DNA of 64,000 nucleotides from the NCBI GenBank assembly GCA_033026295.1, contig CM065170.1, positions 6,332,540-6,396,539 on the forward strand. The letters are read 5' to 3'. The notes under the pieces are model-generated. The model had not been told where the DNA came from. It saw only the letters and a list, made by a program, of their open reading frames with translations, and searched no databases. A program made the position numbers and the translations under genes. Below, piece after piece: positions 47,819 to 59,921 of the stretch (position 1 is the stretch's first letter; the number at the start of each line of letters is the position of its first letter). This DNA comes from Channa striata (Eukaryota > Chordata > Actinopteri > Anabantiformes > Channidae).

Positions 47819-50800
47819 TTAAAAAACTGTTCTTTTCATTTCTGTTTCTCGCATCGCTTTGCTTTTCCAACACTGACACCAGAAGAGAATTAGCGAGGCC
47901 ACAGTGATCCCAGCCAGTAAGCTGGCCATTCCCACAATCACTGGCACCCATACAGGCATGGAGGAGGGACACTGGTGTGCAGAACTGGAGCTTGTGGTGC
48001 TGGTCCCTGGAGCAGCAGTTGTGGTGGTGATTGATGGTAGACTTGGTAGGCTGTTGATCTTAGTGAAGATGAAGGGATTTGACTATGGGAAAGAGAAAAT
48101 GAAAATGTATAATTGCACTTTATTGTCTAAATACCCTTTTTTAGTTTAACTTTTCTTAGTTAAAACTAAAACTGCTGAAAAAGCACTATCATGGTCAGGT
48201 TGTGGTCATAAATTAACCAACGCACTCCACCCCACAACAACACTCCATCCAGCATAAAACACTAATATGCAGAGACACAAAACAGACATAAATCAGGCTA
48301 ATTTACTCTTAAATTCAACAGTAAATACTGAACACATAGGTCTAGTCGAGTATTAAAAGCACAAGTTGTGAGCATTTAGATTTCTTTGCAGAATCCAGAA
48401 ATCCCTGCATGTACTGTACCTCTGAGGGACAGCGAATCCTGGAGCGATCATACGTGAAGTTATTGTGGGCTTGTTTCCTGCCTAAAGGCTCCAACTGTTA
48501 AAAAGCGAAGAGAATCTCAGTAAATCCAAAAACCGTAGAGGACAACTTGCAAACACTGCTCACTGTGCTTCAGTTTGGTTCCCTGCTGCCTATTTCTCAC
48601 CATGTTATTCCAGAGGGCAGTAGCCATCTCAGCATGAGCTTTCACACTGAGGTGGAAGCAGTCGACAGAGAAGAAACTCGGGTCAGCCTCACCCTTCTGA
48701 AAACAGATCAGATTTTCAGAAAGGCTCTATTTGATTACTTTGATTATTTTTTTCCCTCATACTTTAGTCTCAATACTTACTCCAATATGAGGGATGAAGA
48801 AATTGGTCAAAAAGGGTTGAAGCACAACGGTAAAGTCTTCTTTTCCATCATAACGATCTCCAGAAATAAGGTACTGGATCTCAGCCTAAGGAAAGACAAA
48901 GCAATGTGGAGGAATATAAAAAATTATAGAGAGAAACCCTTATTTACAGAAATTAATATTTGAAAGAGCTTTTACCTGGTACTCGCGGTTGATTCGTTTT
49001 ATCTCCTCAAGCTCTGGGGAGTTTTCAGATGGGTTGATAACACAGGGGCAGCTGTTCCTGCAAAAGCAGATTACCATCGATTTACATGTTGCTCAGATGA
49101 GCGAGGAGATGATCTGATTACATAAATTGGAAAATCCAAACTTCACTTGCTCAGTTCTTTTTACTGCCAGAGACAATTCTGTTAGTTTACAGAAGAAAAA
49201 TTACAAAGAAAAATATGATTAAATAATAATAATAATCAACTTATCAGATTTCCTGTGATTTAAGCCTCTCTTACTTTTAACCTATCCAAGTTTAATATGT
49301 GTTTTAAAACGAGATGAGAAAACTGCCAAAATTGGTATGACACAAACCTCTGTAACAGTGAACAGGCCAGCGTGTTCTTCTTCACTGTTTTCAGAGGGTC
49401 TATCTGCATGATCCCCACAACATTAACCAGCAGCCTCGGTACCTAAAGGCATAGAAAGAGAGAAGAGAAATAAAAATATAACCTACAGTAGTTACACTCA
49501 GTAAAATTCATGCAATTTTAATGACTTTACTGCAACTAACCTCTTTGTAAAGTATGTCCAAACCAAGCATAAGATTGTGGCTGTAATTCTGAGGCGACAG
49601 ATTATTCTGCAGAAATATGCAAAGCAGACACATTATTGAAGTCCTGTAAGGTACATAAGCACGTTGCTATTCATGCACAAAACATGTATTTTAACTCTCA
49701 CCTGATCGATGCAATAATTGCAAATATCATTTCTCCCCACAAATATTGTGAGCAGTTTCCAGTCGTTTTCAAAATTCACCTCCTATGTGGCATGTTTATA
49801 GAATATTAAAGAAAAAGACATGATTAGAGCCCGACCTGCAGAGAATTCTAAATGTCAGATTTGTGAAAGTTTCACCTTGTTTTCCCTCAGCGCCTTGATG
49901 AGAGCTTGTACCTGTGCTGAAATATCTCTGTAACGGAACAAAACCAGGCATAAGATGTTAGAGAAAAATGGTGTGCTGGTCAAAAGTTTCCTCAGGACAG
50001 TGAACCGCGGTAAAAGAAATGTAGACATACAAGGTTTTCGCTCCAGATTTAGCCATGTTAAAGCCCTTCTGTAATAAGCCCTGACCTCTGGAGAAGCCCT
50101 TTAAGGAAGGGTTGAACTTCTTCAAGATATCTGAGGAGATAGAAGCAAAAAAAGGGTTGTACCAACTGAACACCAGCAAATAAAGGTTTCCTCACGCGAT
50201 ACAGTGGCTGCTGGATCCTGTGGATGTCAGATATGCGTCTAACAAATGGGCAACATTTGTCCTAATGCAAGAACCTTTTCATATCCCTAAATTGAACTTA
50301 AAAAGGTCAGAGTCTAAAATGTGTTTGAGTACACAAAGCAATTTTTATTATTGTTATGAATTTATAGTGTCAATTAGATGAATGTGACTGGAGTAGGTTT
50401 GTTTATAAGTTGTGCTCATTAGTCAAATCGGTGCACTCTGACTGTTCCATAAGGCCACCTGCACCAATATGTGATTAATTTTCATGTACACAAATGTCAT
50501 CTACAAAGGAAAACAAAAGGCTCAGAGTGTTTAGCTGTGTTAGCAGTGATAGTATCCCTAACCCTGATAGAAAAGGCCCAGCAATAATTTCCTACATGTC
50601 TGCTCATGCACAAAATTGCACAGGCAATATTAATGTTTTTTGCTGAAAAATAAAAAAGCACAACATGATGTATTTGACATAAACTCACTTGGCAGTGTTG
50701 TTACAGTCTCCAGAGTATTCTCCCCTCCGATGCTGCAGGAGAAACCCAACAATCATCAGTTCGATTCATTAAGACGTGACAGTTAATATAAACCTTAGTG

Positions 50801-53800
50801 ACACGGCAGGTGTGTCATACCTCCATGAGACGCCTCTATAGTCTGTACTGAGGTCAAATATGTTTTTGCTTTGGCACCTGTGCCAACCTGTGAACGGGGA
50901 GCAAACAGAACTTAGGAAGATACAGGAAACTCAAGAGACTTAAAACTCTTACTGGAAACGTGTTGAAAAGTGAAACTTTGCACTAGAGACAGAGATAACT
51001 CGTACATCAAAGACAATACACAGGAACATAAAGGAGATGATCATCGCTGATGTGAGCTGTCGGCCTGATAACAGTTCATAGTTCAATGACACCAGATGAC
51101 TTTTTATTAACTGGTTGACAGTGGCTGAATATGACTCTTCAATACGCACACATGCATTTTCTAATATGCTTACAGCTCTTATTTATATTAACTGATTGAA
51201 AATAAAAGACACTTACAGTTACAGAGTCTCCCAGTGCTGCCACCACCTTAATGTCTGCTGGTCTCAGCTTGTGAACTGCAGAGAAAATCCAGAGATTCAT
51301 GAAAGATACAAGTAAAGTACAAATATCTTCCTAACCCCTGCATTTTGAAAAATGTATTTCAACAACAATGTGATTAGTTTTATGTTGTGAAAGTTTTGGA
51401 CAATGGAGTTGTGCAGTTGAATCAGCTGGTTTGTCACTGGTGATGTATATGTACTTGGATGCAGGTGTGTCGTTTCTTTAGCTTTAGCTTTAACACTGAT
51501 TGTCTGCTCATAATGAAGACATGACTGTCTCACCTGAAGTTGGCACAGTGGCTGACGGAGCCAGGCCACGCAGGAGAAGTCACTTCCCCAATTCTGCAGG
51601 TTAAAAATATGTAAAAATTAGACGAAGCTTCCTGAAATATAGTTTACCAACAGGCATCAGTATTATAGACTGGTTGTTGGCACTTTAGTCCCACTGTTTA
51701 GTGCTCTGACATATTTCTGTTTATTTTTCTAATAAACTAATTTAATTTAAATCTGATGATTAGTTTTATGTTAACTCCATCAATGAGTCAATCTATAAAA
51801 TCTAAAATAATAGTGAAAATATGTGTCTAAAACCCTAAATTCCAAAGATATTCAATGTATAGTTTTATATGACAAGGACACATAGCAGTTCTTCACATTT
51901 AGGAAGCTGTAACTGGAGAAAGTTTGGCATTTTTCACTGATAAATAACAATAACCATTCATTCATCAATAAACAGATTAATAATTCATTCATGAATTTTT
52001 TGAATTGTGGCTGCTTCATTCAGACCTTTCCTTGTTTAACGTCAGCCTCTCAGATGAACACTAAATGCTTACTGTCACAGGTTCCGGTGTTGGGGGAGGA
52101 CCAGCATAGGTGTAGTTGCTGTTCTTATAGGTGCGGATATATGGTGAAGCCTGGAAGCAAACAGAAGAACCTACATTAGATCACGGCAGTCAGAGCACAG
52201 GAAGAGGACACACAGAACTGCTGGGAGGGGCATGTTAGATCTGATACCACTGACGGTCCGACTGACTCAACCACAGCTCTTACCTCAGTTGGACATTTCA
52301 GAGTAACGTCTGCCGTAAAATCCTGTACTGAAGTCTTATTGCCCAGAGGCTCCAGCTAAGAGAAAACAGATATAGTCACAGTGACTTTTCCATAAATATG
52401 TCTGCTTCGAGTCAAGCTTCAAATTAGATCTTATGTCCAAACACCCATGGGAAATGTGTTTTAGTTTTTGTGTATATACATAATCGTGAACTAATACTTC
52501 CATGAAAGGTGGATGCACATCTCTTGTGGGATGGTAAATCACTGACAATATATTAAATGAAATATATATATTTACTTACCATGTTGTTCCAGAGGGAGCG
52601 AGCCATTCTTGTCTGGGCTTTCTGGCTGAGATGGAAGCAATCAGCACTGAAGAAGGAGCGATCAGGGCGGCCATCCTGTGGAAAATGTAGGATTGCTTTT
52701 ATCAATCAGAACAGTTTTTTTAATCTTTATTCATATTCACTGGGAGTTAATCTGTCGTTTGCAGAAGAGCCCAGATCACACAACTTGCAGGCAATTAGAT
52801 CAAAACCACTCTCATCACTATACACACAACATTAAGCTGAGGTGGCCATACTAACAGTTGATGCTACTGCTTTCACATAAAAGTCCCACACGTGAAAGTC
52901 AGAGCGTTATTACTGACCGGCAGTCTGGGCACTCTGATTTCCCTGAAGAACGGCTGGATGACCACAGTGAAGTCTGAGCGGGTATCGTACCGACTTGACT
53001 CCACGAGCTTGTGCAATGAAGTCTTGAAAAAAAAAAACTGAAGTATCAGTGTCTGAGAAACAACTGTAGTTTCACAATCGTCGTATAATTTCTTTCATCT
53101 TTCCTACCTGATAGCTTCTAATGAGATCCTCCAGCCTTAGAAGGGCTTCAGACTTGGCCTTTGGCAAGATAACACAAGGACACAGGATCCTGGCCAAGGA
53201 CGAGTAACATAGAATTACTGTATTATGAATTTATAACATTATAAATGCAGAAGATACTGTGATTAGAAAACTGTCAGATTTTGGTGTACATTTTAGAGGG
53301 CAGAGTGATACTCACTTCACCAGCCACGTTGGGCATTTAAGTGAATTGTGTGCGTGCATTTCTCTCAGCTGAATAATTTCAAGAGGTTCTATTAAATTCA
53401 CCAGAGCTCGGGGCACCTGACAGGAACAAACTCAGTTAATAATCAACGACAGATATACGTCTGTCTGAATTATATTTAAAAACTTAAAAGCCAGATTTAA
53501 TTAATTCACCTCTTTGTGTAGATAATCCAGGCTTTCACGAACATTGTTAATATAATTCTGTACAGAGTGAAGTAGCTGTAACAAAAAATTAGGAAAAGAA
53601 AATGTCACACTTTTGTGTCTTTTTTCGGCTGTTGGTTGTTGCACAGCAGCTGTACTCACTGAGTTGTAGCAGTAGTCACAGAGGTCATTTCCACCGATGA
53701 AAATGGTAATAACCTTCCAGTCTGATTTAAAATTGATTTTCTAAAATAGAAAGGAGAATATCAGGGAATAGGAACAGCACAGACATATTGTAGTTTGTGT

Positions 53801-55879
53801 GTTTTTTTATATAGGCAAGTGCAGCCTTTTGTGCAAGCTATAAACGTTGCAAGCATTGATATTCACGACATACTGTGTACTGTATTTGTCTCTTTGATTT
53901 TGAAAAACCTTTTTTTATGCCTGTTATTATTGTCTGAAAAACGACTTACTGAGTCATTTTTCATTCTTGCCACCAGAGCTCGCACCTGTGATGGTATGTC
54001 CCTAAACAAAAGACAAATGAAATAAATGTAATAAAAAAGTTATTATAGTTATTTCATTATATTTAATAATATAGGTAAGATGCATTTTCAGGCGACATTG
54101 TTCAATCTAAAAAGATGACCCCCTCAACAGCTTTACCATTAATATCATTAAAAACTGTCTTCCTCTTTTACAGAAAAAGACTCACCTGCTCTTTGCTCCT
54201 GCCACAGCCTGGTTCAGGAAAGCCTCATTAGTGTCCTGTTTGCCTTTACCAACAGAGTATCCCGTCAGGTTCTGATTAAAATGCTTTAAGATGTCTGTCA
54301 AAACAAAAAGGTGACATGAGGTGCTAGTAAAACAGGATTGCCATGTTAAAAATGCAAACTAAAAACTGTTTCCCCTGATCAAAACAATGAACTGTACAAG
54401 TTAATCAAGAATGGGACTCACTGGGTAGAGTGGTGACAGTGGTGAGGTTTCCATCTCCACCAACGCTGGGGAAAAAAACATTTTTAAGTTGCTTTCCAGC
54501 TACTGTAAATCACTTGAGCATCACGCTGCGGTGTGGCAGTGTAGTGTCTTTGGTTAACTGACCTCCAGGACAAACCTCTGTACTGACTGATAACGTCCAG
54601 TATGTTGTGAGGGGTGGATGCAATGCCGTTCCCCGCCTGACAGATAGAAGAGACCAGTGCTGCTCAAACAATTAACACTTTAGATATCATGAATTAGTTT
54701 TATATATCATCCACAATATAAACGAACATTAGATGTCCACCAAGAATTTAACCAACTGTTATATAATTAGAGTTGACTATAACCATTATTGATAAATAGG
54801 TTTTTTAATAAGGCTATAAAACTTCTGTCTTAATAAATGCAACAAACTGTTAAACGCTACAGACAGCTAATTAAATCTGGCAGCAGCAGCAAGTTAAATA
54901 AATGTAAATATTTAAAAATTTATTCCTAGCAACTATTGAACTTAAAGAACCATCTGTTGTATAATACAGAAGACATTAACTTATTTTTCTATGGACAACT
55001 TTTTAACTTGCTGTACAAAGGAACCTTATCTGATTTTTAAAACTATATATATATGTGGCTGTGTTAGGTAAAGTTATTAGGCTCCATTTTAAGCTTTTTC
55101 ATTTTATTCAGTATTTTATGTGATCACATGGGTTATTTTAGATCATATGTTTGTGTCTGTTCATGTGTGAGAACTCACTGTCAAAGAGTCTCCCACAGCA
55201 GCCACAACTTTGATATCTCCGGGTCTTAGTTCATGAACTGGGAAAAGAAAGAAATCATTTCAGACTAGTAATAAAATCTTTTTACCATCAATAACTAGAC
55301 TGTACGTGACATAACATGAACGACAGAACAATATTACAACTTAAATGCATGTAAATCTAATAAAGCAACATGACTCAATAAGTAAAAGTCATTTCAGACT
55401 AGTAATAAAATCTTTTTACCATCAATAACTAGACTGTACGTGACATAACATGAACGACAGAACAATATTACAACTTAAATGCATGTAAATCTAATAAAGC
55501 AACATGACTCAATAAGTAAAAGTATTTGACAGTAAAGTGCTGCATTATTGGACACTGTCATATAACGTGTCAATAAACATGACAATAAATGTAACATTTA
55601 AACAGAGATATGCACAACAGATTGGACAGATCATTACAAAAAATAAACAAATAAGAAATACAAATTTAAATAAATACCATCATAAAGTGGCATAAAAATT
55701 ATGACTTCTTTGGTACAGTTGCAATGAAAACTGGTCATCTCAAAAAATTTAAAAAGACAAAATTTGATTTGATTGAAAAGTCTGGCATCTAATGCCAATG
55801 TGAAACCATCTTACCTGATGTGGGGGTGGAGTCTGAGGGGCTGAAGTCCTCGCAGGGCATCTCTGTGCCTGTGAACTGA

Positions 55880-55919
<40 letters not shown>

Positions 55920-58900
55920 CAAATCGACAGTCAGAACGAGGCAGGAGGCAAGTTAAGCTGCAAAAAGCTCCATTTGGTTCAAAGCCAGACGATACTCACT
56001 GGGTGCAAGACAGGAGAGGCATTGTTGTGCTCATATGAAGGAGAGTTTCCCTCTGTCCTCAGGAAGGGTTTGTCCTTGGTGGGTGAGACAGATAACCAGA
56101 GAGAGGAGGAGCAGGACAAAGACGGACAAGGTGGGAGTGAAGAGAAGAAACACACTTACTAAAACTCTAAACTTTGTTCAAGCTACATTTCTAGCGTCAG
56201 ACTTTGTCCACGAGTGAGAGTTTAAATGGCTGTTTCTCACCTCAGTTGGACATGGCAACGTGATGATCCTGTCGTTGTCCTTTGTGTTTTGCTGGCCGAC
56301 TGCAGGCTGCAGCTGAAAAACAGAAACCTTGTTGTGATTGTGACAGAGACAACAGTGTCTCTAAGTTTTGAGCACATGCGTGTAAATGTGTCTCACCAGA
56401 TTGGTCCACATCTGCACCATCACTTTATCAGTTTGCTGTGACATTTGTGACTCCGAGAGAGGAGTTCCACTCTGTTGACAAAAGAACAGCAACAATATTG
56501 TACAGCTTGTTAGCTTTTTTAAAAAGTATATTTTTTATGTGTTCAACATGCAGCCATTTTGATTTACCTCATGTCTCATTTTGCATAATTACTATCTAAA
56601 AACAATAACACTGTCAGCTGTGATACATTATGCCACCTTTCCTCCGTTTGTCTGAGTTGCAGGAAAAGTAGATAAATCAATAAATAAATATGAAACGATC
56701 CCAGAGCTTCAGCTTTCCAAATCGCCTTTGTGCACAGAAGATATGTGTATGTGTTGCAGTAGAAAGGCAAAGCAGATCTGTGTGACCCCTGCTCTCCGCT
56801 CTCAGATTGTCAAATGTAGAAATCAGTTAGCCGCAGGCTTTTTGCTATTGCGTTGCAGCTTGTGTACAGATTGTGTGTAAGCTTAATAGATCTTACTGGG
56901 ACACCTAAGCTCAGTGAGGGTCATAGTTATTTTTTCTAATATGACAAGATTGTCTCTTAAAACAAATCATGAGCCAAAGAAACTGCTGAGAGGAATCGTT
57001 TAATCGGGCCCCCCAAAATCTTAGGGAAACTCAAACACTTCGTAAAGAAGATGAAGCATAACTCACAGCTATGGATGAAGGGTCGGCGATAGGAGTGTCC
57101 TGCAGAGTGACAGTGAAGTCGTCTCTGTCACCGTACCAGCGCCTCTTCGCCATGAGCTCGCCCAAAGACTCCTGGTCAGTACAGACAAACGAGTCACAAA
57201 AACCCTGCGCACATCCCCATTTCTGGCAAAATGTTTAGCAGCAGCTCAAAGGACAGAACGTAGCTAATGCTCAAACCTGCAGAGCTTGAGTCAGTAAGGC
57301 CGTCAGAAGTCTGATTTCCCCTCCACTGTTTGGTTTCAGACACGGACACATTCTGGCAGTAAAACAGACGTTATGTTTGATAGTATGGTACATTTTGCTT
57401 AAGACATTATAACAGATATTAAGGCCGTAAAATTAACACACGTATCAATAGATTGTTTGTGGATCATTTCTGTAACATTCTGTAACACTTACCTTCTCTG
57501 GAAACTGTCATTCTCCACGTCCCATAATGCAACACTGACAATTGTTTTCTTCAGCTGCAGCATAGTGAAGTGCAAAAAGTGAAGAGTACAATTAATGTTG
57601 GTAATACACTAATGGTCAATAAATGGAAAACTCTACAAAATATTAAAAATACCTGAGAGTGCAGCAGCTGCAGAGCATCATCCACCTCCTTAACCACAGA
57701 TTTGATGACAGACTGGATCTACACACACAAACACACCAGACTGAGTCTTTGTTTTTTCATTAATTCAATAATCTGTTAGATGTTACAACACATGCCTATT
57801 TATAATCTTGACCTGTCATTATTGTCCTTGGGCATTTAGATATATATTATATACATTTAATATATTACGTTCTGACAACGTTTGTGTTTATTTACCTGCT
57901 GCTCACAGGCACATAACTGGTCCAGCTGAACAAAGAGAAGCACCAGCTTCCAAGAATCCTGCAAACAAAATTCAAATCATCAGTTTGAATAGTTGATTAT
58001 TTGTCCCTAACTTTAAAACACAGTAAGAGATTTAGGTCAAAAAATGTTCCTGACGGCTCCCACCTTATTGTTTTGCAGAGAGAAGGACGCTTCCTTTGCC
58101 TGCTCCACCAGTGTGCTACACACAGAAATGCAGAGGAAAACATATGTAGTGATCGAAATGGATTGGAAGCATTTGGAAGCATTAAATGTGCGAGTGCTCG
58201 CTGTACCTGTGTTGAACAAAGTGCTGGCCGGACAAGTTTGTTTCATCTGAGAGAGGGCTGATGAGTGCAGGATTGAACAAGGTCATCAGCTCTGAGGGAA
58301 GGAATCAAAGAGTCTAACCCAGATTTAAACACAGAATATCTAAACAGAAAATGACATCAACACCAAACAGACTTCAAACAGTCTGTACATCTAAGTATGT
58401 CAATGCCAAAAAAGGAAATTTAACTGTTGTACAAGAATTGTAAAATGTTTAGTTTTATATCATAAATATATGTGTTTGGCCTGAAAGGAAAAGACAGGAA
58501 TATTTCAATTTAGTATATTGTCATAACACTTATATGACATTTTAATGACCAAACAATGAATGATGCAATCAATAATTGAGTAAATAATCAGTCAATAAAA
58601 TAAATTATCTCTAGTTGCAGCCTGAACACAAAACCCAGTTACATTTATATTTAGTCACTTCATAATAATTAAAAATATACTTGTCAGTCGTTGACATTAA
58701 CATTAGCAAATGTCCCTGTACTGTAAAGATCCATGTTGAGGCACCACAGTGTGATCAGTAAATAAATCACTTATCTGACAATGAAATGCAGTAAATATTG
58801 CCATTCTAATAAACCATGAGCTGACTGCAAACTCACATCTTAAGGTAACATTTGTCTAATAACTGTGACCTTGCTATACGTTGTCAGGCTTTTATCTTTT

Positions 58901-59921
58901 TAAAGTACAAGCACATTCTTTTTTATGTTATATTTTATTATTTGATAACAGATACGACTGGCTTGCTGTGTACAACAAGTGTATTGGGGTTCATTGTTTC
59001 AAATTATCACAGCTAGTGTAGATACCGGTGCAGTAAAGATAGTGAACAGTAGTGTGATAGAAGCTAATATCGGCCTCTTTAGATTAATTACTCTGTGTAT
59101 TCCGAGTGTAAGCCAGTTCTAGTCAAAGTTACATTTTAATTTAGCGTAGTGGTTTACATAATACACCACATATAGTGAGTGATGATGAATAGATATGTAC
59201 ATTTTTATAAGTACCTCTTTCATGCTTTGTGAATTGATTCCCCACAATATTTTCTTAAATTAAATCTTAATTTGATGATTTTTGATGACAACAAAGAACT
59301 GGTTTTAGAAGTCTACAAAGTTTTAAATTTACCGCTGAGTCTCGATAGCACTGCAGACTGCTCAGTTCTGCAAAACAACAACCACAACAAAAGTATGTTA
59401 TGTCATTTTACTGCTGAAGACTTCAGACTTTATAAAGCAAGTGTCAGACCCCGTTTGGAGCTGAAGGGTGAGCTGTGCCGACCTGTGCAGGTGAAGTCCG
59501 ATAGAAGAAAGGACAGCAACGTCGGACGGCCTTACACTGTTAGCTTCAGAGAGAAATTTAACCTTAGAAACGGGAGAATTGAAATGGTAGCGTGTCGTAA
59601 AAAAGCGTGTCTGTGTTTTACTTACCATTTGAAGGAGGTGACGGAGAGGGGAACATCTGAGCGCAGGGCAGTCCAGTAACTGAAAGCAAAGATGTCAAAT
59701 GTCAAAGCAAAAAAAAAAAAACGGGGTATTATAAGAAACTTAAAATGCTGTTTATTTTTTTCCTGATTTTTGAGTCTCATAGTCGCTAAAGAGAATTGAA
59801 CTATTAATAATAGTGAGAGAAGACTCAAAAACCGTCAGTGTTTAAAGGTAAGACCAACATTAGAGAGACCTGTTGTCCATGTGAGCCCCAGTAGCAGGAT
59901 CAGAGCTCGGTGTGGAAGCAT
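47819..59921 (-). CDS. plb1: Membrane-associated phospholipase B1 with three SGNH/GDSL repeats
   Basis: About 41 minus-strand exons encode ~1,065 residues. The signal peptide is MLPHRALILLLGLTWTTG. Repeat I (~35-300) has lost the catalytic residues. Repeat II (~305-665) keeps GDSLT (~326), GGND (~439) and SADCFH (~580-583). Repeat III (~667-975) keeps GDSVT, GRND and SVDCFH. A Ser/Thr-rich stalk (~990-1015), one transmembrane helix (~1022-1046) and a short basic tail follow, giving a brush-border-type ectoenzyme that removes both acyl chains of phospholipids and hydrolyses retinyl esters. Human PLB1 (1,458 residues) has four repeats, so one is absent here. Landmark exons: E1 59870-59921; E15 (GDS, repeat II) 55179-55237; E20 (GGND) 53660-53740; E25 (D/H) 52580-52675; E29 (GDS, repeat III) 51217-51275; E34 (GRND) 49702-49782; E39 (D/H) 48601-48696; E41 (stalk, TM, stop) 47819-48082. 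Exon lengths and phases repeat between units. Two exons (51534-51593 and 50821-50887) are each one base short, breaking the frame; a sequence error is more likely than loss of the gene. Confidence 0.92.
50821..50887 (-). other. plb1: plb1 exon 30 with apparent one-base deletion in an A run
   Basis: The exon starts VGTGAKAK in frame and ends with DLSTDYRGVSW in another frame, both matching the family. One additional A in the five-A run (plus-strand T run at 50863-50867) would make AKAKNIFD, the usual family sequence. Length is 67 bp where the phases of neighbouring exons require 68. Confidence 0.85.
51534..51593 (-). other. plb1: plb1 exon 28 with apparent one-base deletion
   Basis: The exon opens in frame as NWGSDFSC, typical of PLB1 repeats. 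The frame that meets the next exon reads LAPSATVPTS, also typical, but lies in a different frame. The exon is 60 bp, whereas the homologous exon in repeat II (55815-55875) is 61 bp. The missing base is in or next to the GGCC at 51564-51567. Confidence 0.8.
55255..55522. repeat. Exact tandem duplication, 2 x 134 bp, in a plb1 intron
   Basis: The unit beginning TCATTTCAGACTAGTAATAA is followed at once by an identical second copy (period 134). By eye no mismatch was found between 55255-55388 and 55389-55522. The intron lies between exons E14 and E15, and the duplication does not touch coding sequence. Confidence 0.9.
55880..55918. repeat. (CA)n microsatellite next to a plb1 acceptor
   Basis: About 19 CA units end a few bases upstream (in transcript sense) of the exon E14 acceptor at 55875. 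On the minus strand this places a (TG)n tract directly before the acceptor region. Confidence 0.9.

Noticed and set aside
48547..48963. 138-codon plus-strand open frame
   Set aside because: It lies opposite plb1 exons carrying the repeat III D/H motif and neighbouring exons; an antisense shadow.
43582..51593. Calling ppp1cb and plb1 pseudogenes because of frame breaks
   Set aside because: Outside three single-base gaps, all exons, splice sites and catalytic motifs of the active domains are intact, and the gaps lie at or near short runs. Sequence error is the simpler reading.
59272..59679. 135-codon plus-strand open frame
   Set aside because: It is antisense to plb1 exons 2 and 3 (59333-59367 and 59626-59679), which have proper splice sites and join in phase with the signal peptide. 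The plus-strand frame has no family features.
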